A stretch of 64,000 nucleotides of DNA from Cycas panzhihuaensis (GCA_023213395.1 CM041465.1:24125741-24189740), one strand, 5' to 3'; counted from the first letter of the stretch, positions 32,568 to 45,005 are shown. Numbers and translations: made by a program. The notes: generated by a model from the letters alone, not told the origin.

Positions 32568-35198
32568 TGTTTCACACGGGAATGGATACAAAATTCGACC
32601 TGTAAGTGCAGGTATGTTTCTCACCTTATTATTGCTTCCTTTTGATGAGTGTTTGCTTGCATATACATATGTTTGTGGCCTTGTAGGCGATTTTGTCTTC
32701 GTCTACACTTATTTTAGCCTATGATGATTATAGTAGGGCCACACTCCCAACAAGTGTGGCACCTTAGTGGTAACTCCACTTCCCGCATTCTACCCTCCTC
32801 ACTCTAAGATCCACTTAACTTGTACCACCTCTGCCCGTGTGATGACCTGTCATTACTTGGTTGACTTGCCACATTGTTTAGATTATATTTTTGCTCTTTT
32901 GGACGTTTGTTGGCTTGTTTACCCTTGGGTAGATGTCTCAGCCCCTCATTAGCCTTTTTTATCATCTACCCACACCTAGATTTGGTGGGCTGGTTTTACC
33001 TTCGAGCAAATACCGCCACGATTTTCATGATACCGCTGAAAAATCCATGGTACTGTGATTTTGCGGTATGACTCTTCTAATTTATTTTTTAAAATCCGCC
33101 ATGGTAATTTTGCATTTATTATGAAACTGCCACATGTCTCGTGACTTAACTTGCTGCTAACTGCACCCTAATCACTCGCTTTAGGGTTTGGATTGGGTAT
33201 TTAAGTCATCATTTACTCATTTTTGAGGACTTTTGGCTCACTTTTTGGATTGCTCCTCAAGAAAACCACTTTGTGCTCTGCTATTCTCTACTGCCCTACT
33301 ACTGCTACAGGACCTGCGCCTCTCCTCCAATACCTAGCTCACCTTTGGTGCAGCTAGGACATCTTCCCAGCCCCTCACGCACCTTGGAGAGGGCCCCTTT
33401 GAAGAGATCTCAGCGGATGCTTGCCCAGGTAGCCATCAAGTATTCCAAGTGCAGGTGTTCTTCCTCCAACTCCATTAGTAGGGTTCCAAACCTGTTACAC
33501 CATAGATTTTGGGTTGATTTCTCAGCCTTTCCTTTCCATCCCTTGACTGAGGTAAGAGCCTCACCACCTCTTCTCAGGTATTCATTGATTTGAGTTATTT
33601 TTCTATTCAATTGATGCCTTATCTTGCTTGTCCTCTTGCTTGGGTTTGTGAAGGTTATTTTCCCTTTGGTATTGGACTGTTTTACTTATGTTATTAGTGC
33701 CTCATTGCCTGCATTTGTTGCTCAAGGCAGTGGCAAAGCGGGGTTGCATAGGGTTTGGGAGAGAGCTGGGTAGATTTTGTACCACCTTCCACGCTCCTCA
33801 AGCAGCATTTAGCCCTCCAAACCTTCCCTCTTGCCTCGTGCTGTCCTTGGCACTCAAACAAGGGTTTGTTGGGCCTTCCTTAGCCGCTGAAATCGTATTT
33901 GTCACACATTGCGGTCTTGGTTTGAGGGCTTATGCTTAGGTCTGGGCAACTCTCGTAAGTCTTGACCGCTTGTTCTTTGCGCAACTCTTTTCCCGGTCGA
34001 TTTGCTCCTCATAGCACCCGGCTTTAGTGGGTCTTCTTTGGCTCCTTTCAACTCTCGTGCTATTATTTTTCTAGCCATCTTTCTTAGCCTTGCCCTCGCT
34101 GCCTTGTGGCTTTTAGGGGAGGTTGTGGTTGTTCTTTGCGGGAGGTAAGCCACTCCGAGGCTTACCAGTTACTTTCCATTTACTTTGGTTATCCTCCTTT
34201 ACATATTATCATCATTGTGTTGATACTAACTTATACATGTTTAATTTTATATTCATTTTGCATAGACATGTATTGTTAGGATCTTTCTGTTGCATGTTAG
34301 TACCCTTTCTCCGGAAAGGGGGAGGTTGTCGTTTACTTGCAGGTGTCCAGAAAGCGCAAAAGACCTTTTTCCATTTGTCCCTTTACCGGTAAGTGCTTCC
34401 ATGTATGTTGTGCTTTCATACTTCATTTATTGCTAGTATTTGGTCTCTTTCTTTCCTTCGTTTTATACTTTAGTATTTTTCTGGGGAAGGTAAGGGAGCC
34501 CCTCATTCCGATCCATCGCGACGCTTCATGACCGCCGTACCTTGTGGAGTAGCTTTGGGTGTCCCTTGGGAGCGCCACCATCATGACACGCTTCTGGTCA
34601 GGGTACACGTCTTCGCTCCACCCTATCACCTTTTCCTTTTGAATTTCCTTCACATAAGTAGTAATTAACTCATTGGAAATAGAAAGGAATCAACTTTGCT
34701 TTTGATTCATGCTTTATTTACTTTGTTGCATGCATCTTCTTTAGCCATAGGAAAGGTCTTGGGAAACCTTTCCTTTCACCCTTTCCCTCCTTTTGTCATG
34801 CGAGCTTCCTTCCCTATTTATCATTTATGCATTTGGTTAGGTTGCCTAGGCATACTTTGACCCCATCCTTAGGCTACCCACTTGCCTATCCTTCTTTGTT
34901 TCCTGTTGCTCTAGGGAAACCCTTGAAGGTTCCTCTCCTTCCCCTTTTGGCCATCCAAGGGTGGGAGGATCCTTCCCTTAGGTCAACCCAGGCTAACCCT
35001 ATGCCTCCTCACCTCCTGTTCGAAGTGGGGGGATCACCCTTTGGTAGCTATATTCCATTGCAGGTCCCGAACTCGCGCTCTGGTGCACGGGGCGCCGTGC
35101 ATGGTACTTGCCCTACTTATAGGTCCCTTTCATGATCATATTACCAACCGTTCTTACCATTCCTATTTAGTTAGATAGTTATCCTATGAGCGTGTTTA
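32568..35198 (+). repeat. 3' LTR of the nested element (copy A)
   Basis: 2631 bp, begins TGTTTCACACGGGAATGG and ends GTGTTTA, next to AGGTC. Matches 18599-21225. Promoter layout ACCCTAA..TTTAGGGT..TATTTAAG at 33165-33205. The upstream sequence is not clearly polypurine. Repeated at 40898-43501 as part of the duplication. Confidence 0.88.
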
Positions 35199-35203
35199 AG
35201 GTC
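35199..35203. repeat. Target site duplication AGGTC (right)
   Basis: Partner of AGGTT at 18594-18598; also present at 43502-43506 in the duplicate. Confidence 0.7.
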
Positions 35204-36300
35204 CATCTTATTATCTAATCTAATCCTATTATATATTTACTTACCAAAACTAACCTTACTAGACAATTAGGTAAATGATCCTTATTATTACAAGAATTTA
35301 ATTTTTAAATCATCAATAGAAAATCTAAGAAAAGTATGGTCATTTCAGAGATCATGGTTAATGCTCTTCTTTCCAACCCTACTAGTCAACCTATTGATGA
35401 TACTCTTCCAAATGAGTATATCCTTTATGTCTAGGCCATTCCTTCTAATGATTCTTAGTATGGTAAAATTAAATCATACCTTTATAACCAATCTTTTACT
35501 TCTTCTTCAACCTCCAAGAATTGAAGATAAATTCAAGCCATTATTAGGTAATATCTCCTACTTGATGGTATACTTTATAAGTATTCTTTCGATAGAATTC
35601 TATTGAGATGCCTTTCTCTTAATGAAACACGTATAGCCTTAATAGAATACCATGAAGGAATGTGTGATGGACACTTTAGTATCCAATCTATGGCCTAATG
35701 CATTCTTCGTATGGGTTATTATTAGCCCACCTTATTTAAAGATGCTTATGCCTATGTCAAAAAATGTAAAAAATATCAATCCCATGTGACTTTAATACAC
35801 AAACTTACACAAGAGTTGAAATCGATTATCTCATCTTAACCTTTCTTCTAATGGGTTTTGATCTCATTGGTTAAATATTTCTAACTTCTTTTAATAACCA
35901 TAAGTTTATTATTACTACAAGCTGAATACTTTACTAAATGGGTGAAGCAATTCCATTAGTTTTTGTTACTGGAAAGGTAGTTACCACATTCATCTTTCAA
36001 CATATCATTTATATATTTGGCGTGCCGGATGTTATTATTACTAATGATGGGTCTTTATTTTCTAATCTTTATGTTAGTGAGTTATGTAGTAAATTTTATA
36101 TTACTCATAGATTATTGGCTCCTTATCACCCTAAGGTAAATGGCCAAGTTGAGGATTTTAATAAGACCTTAGCTAAGATTTTGGCTAAAACCATCATGAC
36201 TTCTCATAGAGATTAGCATGTTCAACTATTTATAGCATTATGGGCCTATAGAACTTCAATTAGAAATGCTACAAGCATGGCACCATTCTCACTAATTTAT
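35204..36300 (+). pseudogene. RNase H end and integrase start, AT-rich element (unit A)
   Basis: Resumes the interrupted RNase H with LIIxSNPIIYLLTKTNLTRQ and LLLQEFNF, then MVNALLSN. The finger region follows: EYHEGMCDGHFS and KKCKKYQSH, with one Cys of the HHCC set replaced by Tyr. Core: GEAIPLVFVTGKVVTTFIFQ, DVIITNDGSLFSNLYVSELC (second Asp replaced by Asn-Asp order) and YHPKVNGQVEDFNKTLAKIL (Glu). It breaks off at FSLIY, where unit B begins. Confidence 0.85.
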
Positions 36301-36413
36301 AGGATAGCCACCTAGAAGGGCTTGAATTTGAGAAAGCTATTAATGGTAAATTCCTTAAGAAGTTTCGCATGATCTTTCAGCGATCCCTTCACCCTGCTCT
36401 AAAATGAGCCTAA
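36301..36413 (+). pseudogene. Integrase C-terminal tail of the nested element (unit B)
   Basis: Copy of 27971-28078: TLEGLEFEKAINGKFLKKFR-like wording up to the stop before AAAATGAGCC. Here KKFRM replaces KVSHD of unit A because of a two-base length difference. Followed by the conserved hairpin at 36418-36474. Confidence 0.8.
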
Positions 36414-36417
36414 ACTA

Positions 36418-36474
36418 CCATCTTAGGTTGTCCCCATTCTCCCCAAGCATGGGTAGAATGGCAATTTAAGATGG
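36418..36474 (+). other. Conserved hairpin (unit B copy)
   Basis: Same stem-loop as 28085-28141. Confidence 0.6.
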
Positions 36475-36984
36475 ATCCTTCTTCTTCTTCTGGTTCCTCA
36501 TGAACCCGTGTTCCGTACCCTCTTGGGAACTTTTGTCTTCTTGCTTGGGTATTCCCAATCGGACGACACTTTAGAGCAACCGTCGCTCCTCTCTCCCGCC
36601 TCTGGTTCCTTCACATATTCCGCTATGCTCTTCTACAGACGTGTATGCTGCTCTATCCTCTAACCTCACACCTCTCTGTCGTCTCCACTCCACGATGTGT
36701 GTGCGCTCTGATTAGACATATAGCCATACATGGAAGGAAACGTATGCATTCTATAATAAAATATTCATAACATAAAATATTCACAGCATAACATTTACAA
36801 CATACAAAATAAACATACATGTCATCCACACATGATATATACACATCATCTCATGCCCAAATGGGGTTCTAATTACCCCATATATATATACATCCAAAAA
36901 TTATGTCACATCATACATCTGGGAAGCTAGTATCCTTGCAAGGGGGGTACAATCATATGATCCTATATATGACCCCACAGGCCG

Positions 36985-38864
36985 TGCTTTCCCACAGTCA
37001 TATGTACATCTCCTACTCTCTTGCGCCTCGCTCACGGGGTACCATCTCACAGTGCATGTGATCCCTCTCCTGGGGATCACATCCCTCCGAGGCTCCTCCT
37101 GGGCCTTCGTGAGCTGCCTGCCTCGCTCCCCTTATCTCATGGTCATCTTGGGGTTGTCGCCACCATGTGGGTATGCGTCCTGCTCCAGCTCAACCTCGAC
37201 GCCATCTGTGCCACCAGCTGATCGTATCGGGCTGGGATACGATCCCTCTCTCCTCGGAGTCCCTCCTCCGTCGCTCTGAGGCGCTCTGTGAGTACCGCTA
37301 TCTGGACTCTGCTCTCGGCATCTCTGTTTGCCCCGCCTTGTGCCTCTAGAGCCTACACCCATCCGCGTAGCTCATCCCTCTCGCGCCTCGCCTCATCTCG
37401 CTCCTACTACAGTTGTCCCCGAGATGTCACGTGCTCTTAGGACTCTGCGGCCCATATGTCTCTCACCCTCACCAACAGGGTAAATGCCTCCATGTGGGCA
37501 CCTGCCGCTCTAGGCTCATCTCCTACCTGGATGGGCGGTTGCCCCTCTGCATATACCTGAGGGAATATCTCCCTCACCACAGCCTCTATCAGTCTCCAGA
37601 TCTCTGCTGCACCTGCTAATGCAACATGCCATGTGTCAGTATATATCTCACCATATACCATGATCAAACCAAACCAAATATCTATCTGGATACCAAACGA
37701 CACTGGAAAAGGTTAGGTCTCACCTACTGTGGCCACTGGCTCCTCTGGTCATGTGGCATCCTCCCCTGATGGCTCTCCGTTAGCTGTGGGTGCCTCATCC
37801 TCGGGCACCTCCTCTGCCTGGGCCTCCCTCCCCACAGGGACCCGACAACTCTCACCCCTCCGGATCCCTCACGATCCAGTAGCACATGGGCCACAGTCAC
37901 TGGCCCCCTGCTCTCGTATGATGCTCCTGATAGGCATGCCTCTCCTCTGACAGCCCGAGATAGACCCTCTGCGCCTCCTGCCGCCCCTGAAGGACTTGCC
38001 TCTCTTGCAGGTCGTGACAGGCCAGCCCTATCTCCTCCATCATTTCCATCATCTCCATCATCATCGCTGCGGTACTCCTACCACTGTTTGCCTCGTCATC
38101 GGCCCCACCTCACCGTCCCATGGGGCTCGCTTTCGTGAGTACGGTAGGGTGAGGAGGTCCGATGATGTCGCCTCCACCGTCGTCGGACATGGGCCTGGTC
38201 CTCTGTCCCTCTCAGACGAGTCTGCCACTTGTGGACCATCGGAGCTGCTACGTGATGGGGTGTGGTCCCCGTGGTGCCACGCCGCGAAATGATCGAAAAA
38301 CCAACCGTGGCGGTGTGCTATATGACAGTCCACCTCTGTCAGTCATCTTGATAGTGTCTAGTTGGGCGATGAGGTTTGCCGCTATCGGTCGCTTTAGTCC
38401 ATCCTCTCACCCGGCTTGTGACGTCTTGCATCGAACCGACCACCCGGTATCTCCCTATAGTTACATTTACGGGAAATCTAGAGCAGAATGCCTGATATAA
38501 CCAACTTCCTCACCCAAGGAATCCACGACATTAGTATGGTGCGGAGGGCTCCCCTCGCTCCCATCTATCGACTCACTGTGAATAAGATCGCCTCCACGTC
38601 TTGCCTCGGTCTTGGCGGCGTCCCTAGTCTCAGCCTCCACAGCCATGGGGTACTCCCGATGTCAGCCATATATCTCTTGGTATAGCAATCCGTCACCTAC
38701 AGGTAGGTGGAACACATGTCTCCTATCCTAATGGGATACTATGTTGACCCGGTAACCTCGATCGATGCATACTAAGGTGTCTTGAGGGCCTTGTATAGGC
38801 CACACCTCTGCAGGATCTCCCTGTCCTTCTGTGATGCCATCTCCATGTAACTCAACATGGCCAT
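36985..38864 (-). pseudogene. Antisense ORF, copy B
   Basis: Duplicate of the 28650-30532 ORF. Proposed start ATG 38864. Recognisable segments: AIYRWERGGAP-like near 38560, STLLQCWFFDHF-like near 38300 (broken), MSFGIQIDIWFGLIMVYGEI and RLIEAVVREIFPQVYAEGQP at 37703-37540, and the coiled-coil part at 37440-37250. It differs from copy A mostly by short indels, so different frames are open in the two copies. Confidence 0.5.
37613..37723 (-). other. Candidate intron in the antisense ORF (copy B), 111 nt
   Basis: Donor GTGAGACC and acceptor TTAGCAG on the minus strand, at the same places as in copy A. The interval is also open in frame here. Confidence 0.4.
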
Positions 38865-39000
38865 ACCTATGTTCTCGTAGTTATCCACCGCGATGACAGC
38901 CTGTCCATATAAAAAATGATCAAAGCTAGCTTCATGACAGTTATCAGCCCTCCTTACGCTCTCCCAACTCTCTCTGTCTGAGATCTGGGGCTCTTTCAGC

Positions 39001-39063
39001 CCTTATATCTTTTTTCTCCTTTCTTTGTCTTCGTCTGCTTGAACTTAGCGGTACCGCTAAGTT
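39001..39063 (-). promoter_or_regulatory. Putative antisense promoter (copy B) with perfect palindrome
   Basis: 39042-39063 is a perfect 22-base palindrome centred on AGCGGTACCGCT. TATAAGG on the minus strand lies at 39001-39007, as in copy A. Confidence 0.5.
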
Positions 39064-40074
39064 TAGGTTGGGTCGCGGTGATCGAGTCTGTGGTAATGGT
39101 CGCGATACCACGATTATTACCACGGTACGAGTGATGATCCCCCAAAAGGAGGGATTTCTGCCCCAAAAAACCAAAAAAAATTCTTCTAGTGGACCCCATG
39201 GGGCCCACCGAGACCAGGGCTCCCTAACGCCCAAGTCCTCGCCTCTTTCTGGGTCTGATTCAAACTCTGAGAAGCCTCTAGTTGCCCATAAGGGGTGCTA
39301 GAATTGCATAAAAACTATCAAAAACCAATGAAATTTAAACTTTGAAACAGGTCAGGTTTAGTGACATCCACTCACTAGATCTGGTCTCGCTGTCGCCATC
39401 TCGTCCTACCAATCCTACTGGCTCTCTCCGCTCTGTGATCCAATGGTCTGATCTCTCCCTTCGTGCCTCTGAAGTTGGGTAGTGCTTCATTGCGTAAGGG
39501 AATGGCTCTAGTTTCCAACGAGAGCTGGTGAAAATGAATCCATTTTCCGTTTGATTTCCTTATATAGCGAGGGTCCCAACGGGTACTTCTTCCATTTTTG
39601 GCTCCGCGACAGCTGTTGGGACTGTCCCGTTTCCCTGATTGCCTTTGCCTTCTGGCCCTGTCACCCGTTGTGCTCTCTTGACACCCTTTTTGTGCTTTCT
39701 TGTAGGTGCATTTATGGTGCCTTATTTTTGCACTTTTTTCCTCGCCCCTTTTGTCTCGTTTTGCATGCCACTCCCGTGCATGCCTGGGTTTATACTCGTT
39801 TGCCTCGTTTTGTCACCCTGGACTCATTTCCGTAGTCCTTTCTCGCTCTTGGGGTCCCCAAAGGGAATGCTCCCACAGGGGCATGTTTTGCTAAAGTGCC
39901 CTTTGGTGCCCTAGGAGGCCCTTTTCCTCCGACCAGCATGCAGCGGTGATTAGACCGCTTGCTCTTGCCTGGGTAACCTCATTGCTAGGTCCTCCTACCC
40001 TTTGTGGCCACTTTTGTTTGCCTTTTGAGTATTACTTTTATTATTTATTGTCTACCAGGACTTCTATGTCACCC

Positions 40075-40500
40075 ATGTCCATCTACATCTTTACTAATGG
40101 CGAAAGTCACGGTAACCCTGGACCTTCTGCCGCTGCATGGATTCTCTGCTGACCCTTACGGATATGATCTCCTCGCTTTGGGATCTTCCTCCCGGAGGCT
40201 ACTAACTGAATTTGAATATCTTTGTGATCGAAGCCCTTACTAATGCTCTCCATTTTCATCATGGATCCATTGTTTTACTTTGTGACTCTCAAGTTGTGGT
40301 GTCTCATCTCACCTAGGTTTACTAGGTGCGATGCCCTCACTTGAGGACTCTTGCTTCTGCTGCCAGATCTCTCCTAGCTCACTTCTCTTCCATTGATATC
40401 CAGCATATCCCTCGTGCCCTGAATGCTGAGGCAGATAGTCTCGTTTGCCTCATCCTTGAGCGTCGCCTTCCTCTCCTTGGCCAGTCCGAGGCTTGCACCG
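40075..40500 (+). pseudogene. Second RNase H, copy B
   Basis: Duplicate of 31753-32200. Starts MSIYIFTNGESHGNPGPSAA, again with Asn for the first Asp. The last part, ARSLLAHFSSIDIQHIPRAL and NAEADSLVCLILERR (40360-40470), is better kept than in copy A and includes the final Asp. The middle is frameshifted around 40200. Confidence 0.8.
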
Positions 40501-40897
40501 CCTGTCGCCCAAGCCCCACGTCGTCTTACACTTTAATTTGTGACCCGTTTACACCTCTGAAATCTAGCCGCTAATGAGGTTAAACTATGGTGAGTACTCA
40601 CTATGCTCACTCTTTTTCTTGATTATGCACGTCCTTCTGCATCTTTTATAGTGGGGGTAACCCCCTCGCTTTTCTCATTCTTCTAGTCAGTTCCCAGGTG
40701 GCTTATAGGCAGCCCCTATGTTGTCTCCACTCCCGCTTTCATATCCACGCGTTCCGCCATGACACTTGCCGGCACCCTTGCCTAATGTTATGATATTGAT
40801 TGATATATCTATATACACATGTGCTACTGACAGTGGTGTTGCCAGCATTCGCCATCACACCAGGCTTCCGAGCGGCGAGGCTCTGCTACCAAGGCGA

Positions 40898-43501
40898 TGT
40901 TTCACAGCCACGGGAATGGATACAAAATTGCTGACTCAGGTAAGTGCAGGTATGTTTCTCACCTTATTATTACTTCCTTTTGATGAGTGTTTGCTTGCAT
41001 GTATACGTATGTTTGTGGCCTTGTAGATGATTTTGTCTTAAATACACACTTATTTTAGCCTATGATGATTATAGTAGGGCACACTCCCAACAAGTGTGGC
41101 ACCTTAGTGGTAACTCCACTTCCGCATTCTACCCTCCTCACTCTAAGATCCACTTAACTTGTACCACCTCTGCCCGTGTGATGACCTGTCATTACTTGGT
41201 TGACTTGCCACATTGTTTAGATCCTATTTTTACTCTTTTGGACCTGTTTGTTGGCTTGTTTACCTTTGGGTAGGTGTCTCAGCCCCTCATTAGCCTTTTT
41301 TATCATCTACCCACAACCTAGACTAATTTGGTGGGCTGGTTTTACCTTGAGCAAATACCGCTCGATTTTCATGATCTGTTGAAAAATCCATGGTACCGCA
41401 GATTTTGCGGCGGTATGACTCTTCTAATTTATTTTTTAAAATCCGCCATGGTAATTTTGCATTTATTATGAAACTGCCACATGTCTCGTGACTTAACTTG
41501 CTGCTAACTGCACCCTAATCACTCGCTTTAGGGTTTCGATTGGGTATTTAAGTCATCATTTACTCATTTTTGAGGACTTTTGGCTCACTTTTTGGATTGC
41601 TCCTCAAGAAAACCACTTTGTGCTCTGCTATTCTCTCTTGCCCCTACGCCTGAGGACCTGCGCCTCTCCTCCAATACCCAGCTCACCTTTGGTGCAGCTA
41701 GGACATCTTCCCAGCCCCTCACGCACCTTGGAGAGGGCCCCTTTGAAGAGATCTCACCGGATTCTTGCCCGGGTAGCCATCAAGTATTCCAAGTGCAGGT
41801 GTTCTTCCTCCAACTCCATTAGTAGGGTTCCAAACCTGTTACACCATAGATTTTGGGTTGATTTCTCAGCCTTTCCTTACCATCCCTTGACTGAGGTAAG
41901 AGCCTCACCACCTCTTCTTAGGTATTCATTGATTTGAGCTATTTTCTATTCAATTGATGCCTTATCTTGCTTGTCCTCTTGCTTGGGTTTATGAAGATTA
42001 TTTTCCCTTTGGTATTGGACTGTTTTACTTATGTTATTAGTGCCTCATTACTGCATTTGTTGCTCAAAGGCGTTGGCAAAGCGGGTTGCATAGGGTTTGG
42101 GAGAGAGTGGGTAGATTTTGTACCACCTTCCACGCTCCTCAGCGACATTTAGCCCTCAAACTTTCCCTCTTGCCTCGTGTTGTCCTTGGCACTCAAACAA
42201 GGGTTTGTTGGGCCTTCCTTATCCCACAATCATTGTCACACATTGCGGTCTTTGGTTTGAGGGCTTATTAGGTGCAGGCAACTCACGTAAGTCTTGACCG
42301 CTTGTTCTTTGCCCAGCTCTTTTCCGGCTCGATTTGCTCCTCATAGCACCCCTGCGTGGGTCTTCTTGGCTCCTTTCAACTCTCGTCTATTATTTTTCTA
42401 GCCATCTTTCTTAGCCTTGCCCTCGCTGCCTTGTGGCTTTTAGGGGAGGTTGTGGTTGTTCTTTGCGGGAGGTAGGCCACTCAGGGCTTCTGGGTTACTT
42501 TCCATTACTTTGGTTATCCTCCTTTACATATTATCATCATTGTGTTGATACTAACTTATACATGTTTAATTTTATATTCATTTTGCATAGACATGTATTG
42601 TTAGGATCTTTCTGTTGCATGTTAGTACCCTTTCTCCGGAAAGGGGGAGGTTGTCGTTTACTTGCGGTGTCGAGCGCAAAGACCTTTCTCCATTTGTCCC
42701 TTTATCGGTAAGTGCTTCCATGTATGTTGTGCTTTCATACTTCATTTATTGCTAGTATTTGGTCTCTTTCTTTCCTTCGTTTTATACTTTAGTATTTTTC
42801 TGGGGAAGGTAAGGGAGCCCCTCATTCCGATCCATCGCGACGCTTCATGACCACCGTACCTTGTGGAGTAGCTTTGGGTATCCCTTGGGAGCGCCACCAT
42901 CATGACACGCTTCTGGTCGGTGCGTCTTCGCTCCACCCTATCACCTTTTCCTTTTGAATTTCCTTCACATAAGTAGTAATTAACTCATTGGAAATAGAAA
43001 GGAATCAACTTTGCTTTTGATTCATGCTTTATTTACTTTGTTGCATGCATCTTCTTTAGCCATAGGAAAGGTCTTGGGAAACCTTTCCTTTCACCCTTTC
43101 CCTCCTTTTGTCATGCGAGCTTCCTTCCCTCTTTATCATTTATGCATTTGGTTAGGTTGCTTAGGCATACTTTGACCCTGTCCTTAGGCTACCCACTTGC
43201 CTATCCTTCTTTGTTTCCTGTTGCTCTAAGGAAACCCTTGAAGGTTCCTCTCCTTCCCCTTTTGGCCATCCAAGGGTGGAAGGATCCTTCCCTTAGGTCA
43301 ACCCGGCTAACCGTATGCCTCCTCACCTCCTGTTCAGTGGGATCACCCTTTGGTAGCTATATTCCATTGCGGGTCCGAACTCGCTCACGGTGCAGGCGTG
43401 TGCATGGTACTTGCCCTACTTATAGGTCCCTTTCATGATCATATTACCAACCGTTCTTACCATTCCTATTTAGTTAGATAGTTATCCTATAGGCGTGTTT
43501 A
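40898..43501 (+). repeat. 3' LTR of the nested element (copy B)
   Basis: 2604 bp, TGTTTCACAGCC...GTGTTTA. Same layout as 32568-35198, with GGTACC inverted repeat at about 41385-41410 and promoter at about 41512-41552. Followed by AGGTC and the second copy of the host integrase. Confidence 0.87.
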
Positions 43502-43506
43502 AGGTC

Positions 43507-45005
43507 CATCTTATTATCTAATCTAATCCTATTATATATTTACTTACCAAAACTAACCTTACTAGACAATTAGGTAAATGATCCTTATTATTACAAGAAT
43601 TTAATTTTTAAATCATCAATAGAAAATCTAAGAAAAGTATGGTCATTTCAGAGATCATGGTTAATGCTCTTCTTTCCAACCCTACTAGTCAACCTATTGA
43701 TGATACTCTTCCAAATGAGTATATCCTTTATGTCTAGGCCATTCCTTCTAATGATTCTTAGTATGGTAAAATTAAATCATACCTTTATAACCAATCTTTT
43801 ACTTCTTCTTCAACCTCCAAGAATTGAAGATAAATTCAAGCCATTATTAGGTAATATCTCCTACTTGATGGTATACTTTATAAGTATTCTTTCGATAGAA
43901 TTCTATTGAGATGCCTTTCTCTTAATGAAACACGTATAGCCTTAATAGAATACCATGAAGGAATGTGTGATGGACACTTTAGTAGCCAATCTATGGCCTA
44001 ATGCATTCTTCGTATGGGTTATTATTAGCCCACCTTATTTAAAGATGCTTATGCCTATGTCAAAAAATGTAAAAAATATCAATCCCATGTGACTTTAATA
44101 CACAAACTTACACAAGAGTTGAAATCGATTATCTCATCTTAACCTTTCTTCTAATGGGTTTTGATCTCATTGGTTAAATATTTCTAACTTCTTTTAATAA
44201 CCATAAGTTTATTATTACTACAACTGAATACTTTACTAAATGGAGTGAAGCAATTCCATTAGTTTTTGTTACTGGAAAGGTAGTTACCACATTCATCTTT
44301 CAACATATCATTTATATATTTGGCGTGCCGGATGTTATTATTACTAATGATGGGTCTTTATTTTCTAATCTTTATGTTAGTGAGTTATGTAGTAAATTTT
44401 ATATTACTCATAGATTATTGGCTCCTTATCACCCTAAGGTAAATGGCCAAGTTGAGGATTTTAATAAGACCTTAGCTAAGATTTTAGCTAAAACCATCAT
44501 GACTTCTCATAGAGATTAGCATGTTCAACTATTTATAGCATTATGGGCCTATAGAACTTCAATTAGAAATGCTACAAGCATGACACCATTCTCACTAATT
44601 TATGGTGTTGAGGCCATCCTTCCATTAGAATTGAGATTCCCTCTTTATATGTCTCATTAAAAGAATTCACTAATGAATAATTCCAAAGGGAAGTACACCT
44701 TTTAGAACTTGAAAAAGTGGATGGAACTTATTTGCAAGTATTACAAAATAACATTGTATCTAAATTTAGGATTAAGGCTACTCATGATAGGCAGCTTAGG
44801 CCTAGGAAGTTTCATGTTGGCAATAAAGTTTTAAATTAGAATACCTCCATGATAAACAATGAAAGTTTTCTCCTAAGTGGGCTCGACCTCATTTAGTAAT
44901 TAAAGATTTAAATAATGGAGCTTAACGAATCTCAATAATGGAAGGCTTGGAATTCAAGAAGCCTATAAACTCTTAATACTTAAGGAAGTTTTATGCTTAG
45001 AAGCA
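43507..45005 (+). pseudogene. Integrase of the AT-rich element, complete version
   Basis: 43507-44603 repeats 35204-36300. From 44604 it continues GVEAILPLE then, frame to frame, LELEKVDGTYLQVLQNN-like, ATHDRQLRPRKFHVGNKV and KDLNNGA..ISIMEGLEFKKP, the C-terminal segment of Tat-like integrase. Ends near 45005. The active-site Glu lies in NGQVEDFN at about 44450. Confidence 0.83.

Larger units (their letters stand above)
18599..35198 (+). mobile_element. Nested 16.6-kb Tat-like Ty3/gypsy element with antisense ORF and second RNase H
   Basis: Order on the plus strand: LTR (18599-21225), gag, protease, RT, RNase H, integrase (to about 28066), a hairpin, an antisense ORF with plant-mobile-domain-like N-terminus (28650-30532, minus strand), a second RNase H (31753-32200), LTR (32568-35198). 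Large size, long LTRs, a second RNase H and an antisense 3' ORF are features known in Tat-lineage plant elements; the exact clade is inference. Inserted in the RNase H of a related older element, with AGGTT/AGGTC flanks. All genes are interrupted. Confidence 0.85.
27971..36300. repeat. Direct 8.3-kb duplication, unit A
   Basis: From AGGATAGCC inside the nested element's integrase tail through the antisense ORF, second RNase H, 3' LTR, target duplication and host integrase up to CTCACTAATTTAT. The same order and content recur immediately at 36301-44603. Units share TAT at the joining point. AT-rich parts are almost identical; GC-rich parts differ by clustered short indels. Either a genomic tandem duplication or an assembly duplication. 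Confidence 0.9.
36301..44603. repeat. Direct 8.3-kb duplication, unit B
   Basis: 8303 bp against 8330 bp in unit A. It starts with the integrase tail of the nested element and ends at CTCACTAATTTAT, after which the host integrase continues normally as GGTGTTGAGGCC. In the AT-rich host part (35204-36300 against 43507-44603) only about five differences are visible by eye. Confidence 0.9.
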
